From JANNGZ01 sp031404155 (GTDB lineage Bacteria > Pseudomonadota > Gammaproteobacteria > Burkholderiales > Burkholderiaceae_C), in NCBI GenBank assembly GCA_031404155.1, contig JANNGZ010000037.1, positions 1 through 25,290 of the forward strand: a stretch of DNA of 25,290 nt. The letters are read 5' to 3'. Positions 1-6,251 of the stretch are shown one piece after another (within the stretch, counting starts at the first letter, position 1; every line of letters starts with the position of its first letter). The position numbers and the translations under genes were made by a program. The notes beneath the pieces are model-generated. The model had not been told where the DNA came from and made no database searches. It saw only the letters and a program-made list of their open reading frames with translations.

Positions 1-393
1 CTGAACCTGCCGCTGATCGGCATCTGGATCAAGCTGCTCACCGTGCCCTACCGTTTCCTCTACCCGGCGATCATGTCGTTCTGCTGCATCGGCCTGTACA
101 CGCTGAACAACAACAACTTCGACGTCTTCATGGCCGCTGGCTTCGGCGTGGTGGGCTATGCCTTCTACAAGCTCGGTTGCGAGCCGGCGCCGCTGCTGCT
201 GGGTTTCATCCTCGGGCCGATGATGGAGGAGAACCTGCGCCGTGCGCTGCTGCTCAGCCGCGGCGACTGGACCGCGTTCCTTACCCGCCCGTTGTCGGCC
301 GGCCTGCTGATCGCCTCGGTGCTGATGATCGTGGTGGTGACGCTGCCGTCGATCAAGAAGAAGCGCGAAGAGACTTTCAAAGAGGGTGACTAG
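1..393 (+). CDS. Tripartite tricarboxylate transporter permease, TctA family (C-terminal part)
   Basis: The reading frame is open from the first base and stops at 391-393, so only the last 130 residues are visible; the start lies upstream of the window. TctA proteins are the large, roughly 500-residue membrane subunit of TTT uptake systems, which work with a small membrane subunit (TctB) and a periplasmic binding protein (TctC/Bug), importing tricarboxylates or other carboxylates. The piece shows the typical C-terminal pattern: an NLPLIGIWIKLL stretch, a hydrophobic helix, the NNNNFDVF loop, then a GFILGPMMEENLRRALLLS motif, another helix and a basic tail. The Bug family is greatly expanded in Burkholderiales, so the substrate cannot be read from the sequence. 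No TctB or TctC gene is present downstream. Confidence 0.9.
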   Translation: MNLPLIGIWIKLLTVPYRFLYPAIMSFCCIGLYTLNNNNFDVFMAAGFGVVGYAFYKLGCEPAPLLLGFILGPMMEENLRRALLLSRGDWTAFLTRPLSAGLLIASVLMIVVVTLPSIKKKREETFKEGD

Positions 394-394
394 A

Positions 395-559
395 TGACGG
401 CCCCAAGCTCGCGATGCTCGCGCCCCCCGAGGGGAGCTCAGGCCGCTTGGGAGCGGCCCGGCGCTGGCCTGAGGAAGTTGACGGCCCCAAGCTCGCGATG
501 CTCGCGCCCCCCGAGGGGAGCTCAGGCCGCTTGGGAGCGGCCCGGCGCTGGCCTGAGGA
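395..559. repeat. Two tandem 81-bp direct repeats
   Basis: Bases 395-475 and 479-559 are identical copies separated by 3 bp. Each contains CCCCAAGCTCGCGATGCTCG, then CCCCCCGAGGGG, and then a GGCCGCTTGGGAGCGGCC palindrome. Part of the unit resembles, in inverted orientation, the element at 9866-9907. They lie between the permease stop and a hairpin terminator, so they would be transcribed as the 3' untranslated part of that mRNA. Confidence 0.9.
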
Positions 560-578
560 TTTGATTGTGTTGCTCTCG

Positions 579-608
579 AACCCCGTCCTCGCGACGGGGT
601 TCTTGTTT
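579..608 (+). terminator. Rho-independent terminator-like hairpin
   Basis: A perfect 9-bp stem, AACCCCGTC (579-587) and GACGGGGTT (593-601), closes a 5-nt loop and is followed by CTTGTTT. It lies downstream of the tctA fragment and its repeats and just before the next gene, so it probably ends the transporter transcript. The T-rich tail is short and interrupted. Confidence 0.7.
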
Positions 609-625
609 GTGCGACGCTCACGCCA

Positions 626-2257
626 ATGATTCATCTCGGCGCCAGCCTGAAGCAGCTCGGCGACTCGCATGCGCTGGTGCCGCTGCGCGAGCCGGTGTTC
701 CGCATGTTGTGGCTGGCCTGGCTGGCGGCCAACATGACGATGTGGATGAACGACGTCGCGGCCGCCTGGCTGATGACCTCGCTCACCACCAGCCCGGTGA
801 TGGTGGCGCTGGTGCAGACGGCCTCCACGCTGCCGGTGTTCCTGCTCGGCCTGCCCAGTGGTGCGATGGCCGACATCCTCGACCGCCGCCGCTACTTCGC
901 GGCCACCCAGCTCTGGGTGTCGGTCAACGCGATGGTGCTCGCCGGCCTGGTGCTGGCCGGCTTGTTGACGGCGCCGCTGTTGCTCGCGCTCACCTTCGTC
1001 AACGGCGTCGGCCTGGCAATGCGCTGGCCGGTGTTCGCGGCCATCGTGCCCGAGCTGGTGCCGCGCGCGCACCTGCCGGCGGCGCTGGCGCTCAACGGCA
1101 TCGCGATGAACCTGTCGCGGGTGATCGGCCCGGTGCTTGCCGGCGTGCTGCTCGCGGCCTTCAATACCGCGGTGGTGTTCGTGCTCAACGCGGTGCTGGC
1201 GGCGGTGGCCTTTGTGCTGATCCTGCGTTGGCGCTCGGTGCCGAAGACGAGCACCTTGCCCGGCGAGCGCTTCGTCGGCGCAATGCGCGTCGGCCTGAAC
1301 TTCGCGCGCCAGTCGCCTCGGCTGAGGATCGTGCTGCTGCGCGTGTTCCTGTTTTTCCTGCAAGCCACCGCGCTGGTGGCGCTGCTGCCGCTGGTGGCGC
1401 TGCGCCTGCATGGCGGCGGGCCGGGCACCTTCACCGTGATGCTGGCTTGCGTCGGCGCCGGCGCCATCGTCGCCGCACTGTATTTCCCGCGCTGGCGCGA
1501 GCGCTACAGCCGCGACCAGTTCGTGCTCATCGGCACGCTCAGCCACGCCGCGCTATCGATGGTGATCGTCTTCGTGCCCAAGCTGTGGGTAGCCCTGCCG
1601 GCAATGGTGCTGATCGGCATGGCCTGGATCTCGGTGGCCAATTCGCTCACCGTGGCCGCGCAGATGGCGCTGCCCGACTGGGTGCGCGCACGCGGCATGT
1701 CCATCTACCAGATGGCGCTGATGGGCGGTGCCGCCGCGGGCTCGCTGCTCTGGGGGCAGGTGGCCGAGCTGCTCGGTGTCTCGGCCGCAGTGCTCGGCGG
1801 CGCCGGCTTCGGCGTGCTGGTGGCGCTGCTGCTGCGCAAGCTCACGATCGAGGGCCTGGTCGACATCGACTTCAGCCCGGCGCAGCCCACGCAACCGCTG
1901 GAGCCGGCAGTGGGTGTGGAGGCCGAGGACGGCCCGGTGATGGTGACCGTGGAGTACCAGATCGACCCGGCGCAGGCCCATGCCTTCGCCGAGATGATGC
2001 AGCGCACCCGCCGCGCGCGGCTGCGCCAGGGCGCGCTGTCCTGGGCGCTGTTCCGCGACGTGGCGCAACCGGGGCGCTACATCGAGTACTTCGTCGACGA
2101 AAACTGGATCGAGCACCAGCGCCGGCTCGAACGCTTCAGCGCCTTCGATGCCGAGCTGCAATTGTCTCGGCTGGCGTTTCACCAGGGCGATGCGCCGCCG
2201 CGGGTCAAACGCTACGTTGCGCAGCCGCTGGACGCGCCGGCAGAACCGCCGGCGTGA
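626..2257 (+). CDS. MFS transporter, MFS_3/EntS-like, with C-terminal dimeric alpha-beta barrel domain
   Basis: This is a 543-residue major facilitator protein. Residues about 20-410 hold roughly ten to twelve hydrophobic segments. The start, with EPVFRMLWLAWLAANMTMWM and a GLPSGAMADILDRRR loop between helices 2 and 3, is typical of the MFS_3 family (PF05977), which includes the enterobactin exporter EntS. Residues about 435-530 form a soluble tail (VTVEYQIDPAQAHAFAEMM, then ALFRDVAQPGRYIEYFVDENW) resembling an antibiotic biosynthesis monooxygenase-type dimeric alpha-beta barrel. That combination recurs in MFS_3 members, so the fusion is natural rather than an error. The role is probably drug or metabolite efflux; the substrate is unknown. 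The ATG at 626 is 18 bp after the upstream terminator, so a promoter must lie within or near the hairpin region. Confidence 0.88.
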   Translation: MIHLGASLKQLGDSHALVPLREPVFRMLWLAWLAANMTMWMNDVAAAWLMTSLTTSPVMVALVQTASTLPVFLLGLPSGAMADILDRRRYFAATQLWVSVNAMVLAGLVLAGLLTAPLLLALTFVNGVGLAMRWPVFAAIVPELVPRAHLPAALALNGIAMNLSRVIGPVLAGVLLAAFNTAVVFVLNAVLAAVAFVLILRWRSVPKTSTLPGERFVGAMRVGLNFARQSPRLRIVLLRVFLFFLQATALVALLPLVALRLHGGGPGTFTVMLACVGAGAIVAALYFPRWRERYSRDQFVLIGTLSHAALSMVIVFVPKLWVALPAMVLIGMAWISVANSLTVAAQMALPDWVRARGMSIYQMALMGGAAAGSLLWGQVAELLGVSAAVLGGAGFGVLVALLLRKLTIEGLVDIDFSPAQPTQPLEPAVGVEAEDGPVMVTVEYQIDPAQAHAFAEMMQRTRRARLRQGALSWALFRDVAQPGRYIEYFVDENWIEHQRRLERFSAFDAELQLSRLAFHQGDAPPRVKRYVAQPLDAPAEPPA

Positions 2258-2929
2258 CCCGCGAGCGCCGACGCGGCGGCGCCGGCCATGAGGCTATGCG
2301 CTGATGCTCGCCGGCGCCCCGGGCGGGGAAGCCGCAGCGACGGGCGCATGGACGACCGGCGAATCGACGACTGCTGAATCGACGCCAGGTCAGCTGCGCG
2401 GGGCGTTCCGGCCGGCCGAGCAGGTGTGCATGTTGCGCGCTGATATGGCGTCTTCGCAAGTGCCTCGCCTCGCCATCACACGAGAGACGCTGGTCGCGCT
2501 GGAGCGGTCTGCGTTCGTTCACTTGCGCAGCGTGACCATGCTCTTCCAAGGCACAGAGCAGGTCGTTGCCCAATACAGCAGGCAAGCCGAGCACATCCGT
2601 TGCAGTGGCGCATCTGCTGCGCCGCGTGGCTGGCCGTGACCTCTTTCTTGAGGGCCGCCGCTGAGCGTGGCGGGCCCGCCGTCGCGGCGACGTAACCGTT
2701 CGCCCCGAGCAGCTCCGCGCAGCGTTCGTGATCTTCTCCACGCCGCGGGTGTGCAACCAGGCGGGCTGTAGGGGCCGGCCGCATTGCGCAGCCGTGCCGG
2801 TCGTCCGAGCATCGGGGGGCCGACTCCAGCACGACGACGCAACGCCATCAGCCTTGCTTGCCGTGCCCACTCGCTGCCTTTTGTATGGGGCCGCGAGAAC
2901 CCACTTCTCCAAGGCATCTGACACAGCAC
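2258..2929. other. Long intergenic stretch without a convincing gene
   Basis: This 672-bp stretch between the MFS_3 gene and the L,D-transpeptidase gene contains only weak frames on both strands. An inverted repeat (GGCGCCGGC at 2278-2286, GCCGGCGCC at 2310-2318) follows the transporter stop but lacks a T-tract. Composition is more even than in the flanking genes. One minus-strand frame at 2476-2832 has a short stretch faintly like a response-regulator receiver domain, too weak to call. It may hold gene remnants. Confidence 0.5.
2304..2639 (+). CDS. Doubtful hypothetical ORF, 111 aa
   Basis: This is the longest forward frame in an otherwise gene-free stretch. I recognise no family. The first 40 residues are low-complexity Gly/Ala/Thr/Ser; the middle (about residues 55-90) could form an amphipathic helix. 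Codon use includes ACA, CGA, AGG and CGG and has much less G/C at third positions than the flanking genes, which argues against a native gene. Internal ATGs at 2428 and 2446 are alternative starts. There is no clear ribosome binding site at 2304. It may be a degraded or acquired fragment, or noise. Confidence 0.18.
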   Translation: MLAGAPGGEAAATGAWTTGESTTAESTPGQLRGAFRPAEQVCMLRADMASSQVPRLAITRETLVALERSAFVHLRSVTMLFQGTEQVVAQYSRQAEHIRCSGASAAPRGWP

Positions 2930-3592
2930 ATGCAGCGTTCGACTTTGTGGAGCCTGGCCGCGTTCATCGCGGCCGCGCTGAGCTGGCAGGCGGCGCCGGC
3001 ATCACCCCGCCCCACGGTGGAGGCCGCGCCGCCGGTCACGGCCGCGGTACCGCTTGCGGTGCGCAAGCTGGCGCAGCAGGTGCTTGAATCGGGCGACCAC
3101 CGCAGGCAGCCCTTTGCGATTGTCGACAAGCAGGCGGCGGTGATCGTGGTCTACCGTGGCGACGGCACGCTGGCCGGTGCGTCGAGTGCGCTGCTCGGCC
3201 AGACCTTGGGCGACGAGTCGGTGCCGGGCGTGGGTGAACGCGCCCAGAGCCGAAGCCTGCGCCACGGCGACCGCACCACAGCCGCAGGCCGGTTTGCCTC
3301 GCAGCCCGGCCGCACCGATTCGGGTGACGAGGTCGTCTGGCTCGACTACGACAATGCGCTGTCGATTCACCGGCTGCGGCGTGGGCCCTCCTGGGAGCGC
3401 CGCGCCCAAGGTCTCGCCTCGACGAGCCCCCTCGACAAGCGCCTCTCGGACGGCTGCGTGGTGGTGCACGAGGCGTTTTACGAGTCGGTGGTGCAGCCGC
3501 TGCTCGGCCGCGGCCGCGGCGTGGTGTATGTGATGCCGGAAACGATGCCGTTGCAGCAGTGGCAGCCGCTGATCGGGGCGCGCGACCTCTGA
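2930..3592 (+). CDS. Secreted L,D-transpeptidase-like (YkuD-type) protein
   Basis: This is a 220-residue protein. An N-terminal signal peptide (MQRSTLWSLAAFIAAALSW, likely cleaved near Ala24) predicts export to the periplasm. The second half carries a YkuD-like active-site pattern: ALSIHRLR with His147, and then LDKRLSDGCVVV with Cys176 as the presumed nucleophile. L,D-transpeptidases of this fold cross-link peptidoglycan or attach proteins to it. The usual SxGC(I/V)R is here SDGCVVV, so the Arg after the Cys is missing, and the central region is divergent. Catalysis is therefore inferred, not assured. The ATG at 2930 is chosen because it starts the signal peptide directly; the frame stays open upstream to 2858. 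The gene stands alone. Confidence 0.72.
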   Translation: MQRSTLWSLAAFIAAALSWQAAPASPRPTVEAAPPVTAAVPLAVRKLAQQVLESGDHRRQPFAIVDKQAAVIVVYRGDGTLAGASSALLGQTLGDESVPGVGERAQSRSLRHGDRTTAAGRFASQPGRTDSGDEVVWLDYDNALSIHRLRRGPSWERRAQGLASTSPLDKRLSDGCVVVHEAFYESVVQPLLGRGRGVVYVMPETMPLQQWQPLIGARDL

Positions 3593-3646
3593 TACGCACC
3601 CGCATTCGATCGCGCAAATGTCTGTTCGCGCAGAGCCCGTCGAAGC

Positions 3647-3780
3647 GCCCGCCCTGTCCGTTCGCCCTGAGGTGGCTGTTCCGACTGTCCTGAGGTGGCT
3701 GCTCCGACCGTCCTGAGGTATCGAAGGAAGGAAGGGCCGCAACGACGTGCGCAGGCTTCGATACCTCAGCCCGAACGGCT
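3647..3780. repeat. GTTCGCCCTGAG-type repeat cluster with hairpin
   Basis: The spacer 3593-3865 contains three successive 23-bp steps starting CTGAGGT at 3667, 3690 and 3713; the first two differ at only two positions. The third begins a perfect 14-bp inverted repeat (3713-3726 with 3756-3769) around a 29-nt loop. The flanks (CCGTTCGCCCTGAG and CCCGAACGG) match the repeat seen inside purL and at 18371-18408. The position fits a 3' hairpin of the L,D-transpeptidase transcript. Confidence 0.75.
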
Positions 3781-3865
3781 TTGTTTCTTATGAGGTTCAA
3801 GCCGCTGCGCTATCGTGAGCCCCCTCACGAATCCGCCCCCGCGCCGCGCCGCGCTCCAGTCTCGC

Positions 3866-5140
3866 ATGAACACTGCTGCCACCAACGGCCCGGCCCGCGC
3901 CTGGACCGGGCCGATCCTGATCGTCGTGCTGAGTGCCGCGGCGATTTTTGCGCTGACGCTGGGCGCACGCATGGCGCTCGCGCTGTACATCGGGCCGATC
4001 AACAGTGCCACCGGCTTGGGGCTCGCGTCGATCAGCCTGGCCTTCGGCGTCGGCCAGTTGATGTGGGGCATCACGCAGCCGATCGGCGGCGCGCTGGCCG
4101 ACCGCTACGGCAACGCGCCGGTGCTGGTCGCCGGGATCCTGATGGTGGCGCTGGGCCTGGCCCTGACGCCGTATGCCCACACGCTGCTGACGCTGACCCT
4201 GGCGATCGGCGTGCTGGGTGCCGGCGGCGCGGGCATTGCCGGCCCGGCGATCCTGATGAGCGCGGTGAACCGGCAAATTTCGCCCGAGCGGCGCGGCATG
4301 GCCAACGGCATCGTCAACGCCGGCGGGTCTTTCGGCCAGTTCACCATCCTGCCGCTGGCGGTGTTGTTGATCGACTGGCAGGGCTGGAGCGTTTCCTTGT
4401 TGTGGCTGGCGGCGGTGTCGCTGCTGGCGATTCCGCTGTCGGTGAAGCTGTGGCTGCCCGGCACGGCGCAGCAGGCCGCGGCCGGGGCGGTGGGCGGGGT
4501 TGCGGGCGGAGTTGCGGGAACAACGCCGGCGCCCACGATGAAAGCCGCGCTGAAAACCGCGCTGGCCGACCGCAGCTTCCTGTGCCTGTCGGCCGGCTTC
4601 TTCGTCTGCGGTTTCCACGTTGCCTTCATTGCCACGCACCTGCCCGGCGTGGTGGCGCTGTGCGGCCTGCCGCCGGCGGTGGGCGCGTGGTCGCTCGGCA
4701 TCATCGGGCTGTTCAATATCGTCGGCAGCCTGAGCATCGGCTGGGCGGTGGGGCGCTGGCGCAGCAAGTCGCTGTTGTCGCTGCTGTACACCGCGCGTGC
4801 GCTCGCGGTGGTGGTGTTCATGCTGGCGCCAAAAACCGCCACCAGCTTCTTCATCTTCGCGGCGGTGATCGGCGTCACCTACCTGTCCACCGTGCCACCC
4901 ACCGCCGGGCTGGTGGGCAAGCTCTACGGCCCGCGCTACATGGCCACGCTGTTCGGCATCGTGATGCTGTCGCACCAGGTCGGCGGCTTTCTCGGCGCGG
5001 TGCTCGGTGGCATGGCGTTCGAGCGCACCAACAGCTACGACGCCATCTGGTATGCCGACATCGCGCTGGCCCTCTTCGCCGCGCTGATCCATTTGCCGAT
5101 ACGAGAGGCGGCGGTGCGGCCGGTGGCGGCGCCGGCCTGA
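3866..5140 (+). CDS. MFS transporter
   Basis: This is a 424-residue, twelve-helix major facilitator permease in the inner membrane. The segment GGALADRYGNAPVLVAGI carries the family's loop 2-3 signature, and the second half repeats the pattern around GRWRSKSLLSLLY. A run of Ala/Gly/Val near residues 190-215 forms the central cytoplasmic loop. The general look is that of monocarboxylate or oxalate/formate-type MFS members, but I cannot assign a substrate. The ATG at 3866 is preferred because hydrophobic sequence starts soon after it; a GTG at 3815 would add a 17-residue Pro/Arg-rich leader. It converges with mnmH, leaving only 24 bp between the two stops. Confidence 0.85.
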   Translation: MNTAATNGPARAWTGPILIVVLSAAAIFALTLGARMALALYIGPINSATGLGLASISLAFGVGQLMWGITQPIGGALADRYGNAPVLVAGILMVALGLALTPYAHTLLTLTLAIGVLGAGGAGIAGPAILMSAVNRQISPERRGMANGIVNAGGSFGQFTILPLAVLLIDWQGWSVSLLWLAAVSLLAIPLSVKLWLPGTAQQAAAGAVGGVAGGVAGTTPAPTMKAALKTALADRSFLCLSAGFFVCGFHVAFIATHLPGVVALCGLPPAVGAWSLGIIGLFNIVGSLSIGWAVGRWRSKSLLSLLYTARALAVVVFMLAPKTATSFFIFAAVIGVTYLSTVPPTAGLVGKLYGPRYMATLFGIVMLSHQVGGFLGAVLGGMAFERTNSYDAIWYADIALALFAALIHLPIREAAVRPVAAPA

Positions 5141-5164
5141 TATGAGTCGGGCGCCGCTGCGGGG

Positions 5165-6232
5165 TCAGCCGCCCTGCGTGCCGAGGAGCGCGCGCGCGGC
5201 AGCGCGCATCGCTTCAGCCTCACCGTCGGCCAGCTCGACCAGCGGCGCGTCGGCCAGGGACTTGAAATTCCGCCCCATCGAGCGGTCGTACAGCGGGTCG
5301 TAGTGCTCGCGCATCAGGTCGCCGAACAACGGGGCCCATTGCCCGTCTCGCGCGGCCTGTTGCCAGGCTTGCACCAGCGCCTTGCCGCGCACCTCGAGCA
5401 GCGGGTCGAGCAGCTTCGCAAACGCTTCGGGGTCGTCGGCAAAAAACGCGTAGTCCTCGAGCAGCAAGCGCACCCGCGCGGCCATCGGCATTTCGATGCG
5501 CAGGCATTGCCCTTTGTCGCGCATCTGCACCAGCAGGGCCTCGGGCACCTGGATGCGGCCGATCTTGCGGCTTTCACTCTCTATGAACACCGGCTTCGAT
5601 AGGTCCAGCGCTTTCATCGCCCGCCAGAGCAGCGAATCGAAGCGCCTCTGGCTCGGCTGCGGCTCACCCGGCAAACCCCCCAGCACCGAGCCGCGGTGCG
5701 AAGCCAGCGCTTCGAGGTCGAGCACCTGCGCGCCTTCGGCCTTCAGCGCTTGCAGCAGGCGGGTCTTGCCGCTGCCGGTGCGGCCGCAGAGCACGCGCAG
5801 GTCCAGTGCCGCGGGCAGTGCTTCCAGTTCGCGCCGCACGCCCTCGCGATACGCCTTGTAGCCGCCGCCCAACTGCGCGGTGCGAAAGCCGATCTGGCCG
5901 AGGAACCAGGCCAGCGCACCGGAGCGCTGGCCGCCACGCCAGCAGTACACCAGCGGCTTCCAGTCGCGTGACACCGGGCCGATGCCGCGCTCGAGGTGCG
6001 CCGCAATGTTGCGCGCCACCAGCGCCGCGCCCGCCTTGCGTGCTTCCAGCGGCGACACCTGCTTGTACAGCGTGCCCACTTCGTGGCGCTGGGCATCGTC
6101 GAGCACCGGCCAGTTCACGGCGCCGGGCAGGTGGTCGTCGGCGAACTCGGCCGGCGAGCGCACGTCGATCACCGCGTCGTACTCGGCCAGGCGCGGCACC
6201 GCGTCGGCCGCGGGGACGATGCTCACACCCAC
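5165..6232 (-). CDS. mnmH: tRNA 2-selenouridine synthase (SelU/MnmH)
   Basis: The 355-residue product is a close match to the MnmH family (E. coli YbbB/SelU). This enzyme converts 2-thiouridine at the wobble position (U34) of tRNA-Lys, -Glu and -Gln to 2-selenouridine with selenophosphate, via a geranylated intermediate. The N-terminal rhodanese domain (about 1-135) has the YCWRGGQRSGA loop with Cys97, the family's essential cysteine position. A P-loop GRTGSGKT follows at 150-157. The GTG at 6232 gives the usual length; GTG 6226 is an alternative. The start lies 20 bp after the glnD stop, so it probably belongs to the map-glnD transcript. Its presence implies a selenophosphate synthetase (SelD) elsewhere in the genome. 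Confidence 0.93.
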   Translation of the reverse strand: MGVSIVPAADAVPRLAEYDAVIDVRSPAEFADDHLPGAVNWPVLDDAQRHEVGTLYKQVSPLEARKAGAALVARNIAAHLERGIGPVSRDWKPLVYCWRGGQRSGALAWFLGQIGFRTAQLGGGYKAYREGVRRELEALPAALDLRVLCGRTGSGKTRLLQALKAEGAQVLDLEALASHRGSVLGGLPGEPQPSQRRFDSLLWRAMKALDLSKPVFIESESRKIGRIQVPEALLVQMRDKGQCLRIEMPMAARVRLLLEDYAFFADDPEAFAKLLDPLLEVRGKALVQAWQQAARDGQWAPLFGDLMREHYDPLYDRSMGRNFKSLADAPLVELADGEAEAMRAAARALLGTQGG

Positions 6233-6251
6233 GACGTCGCTCTCGTTCTGG

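Noticed and set aside
2278..2318. Terminator after the MFS_3 gene
   Set aside because: There is a 9-bp inverted repeat, but the loop is 23 nt and no T-tract follows.
2476..2832. Possible response-regulator receiver remnant on the minus strand
   Set aside because: Only about 20 residues look similar, there is no aligned phospho-acceptor Asp, and the rest is low-complexity.
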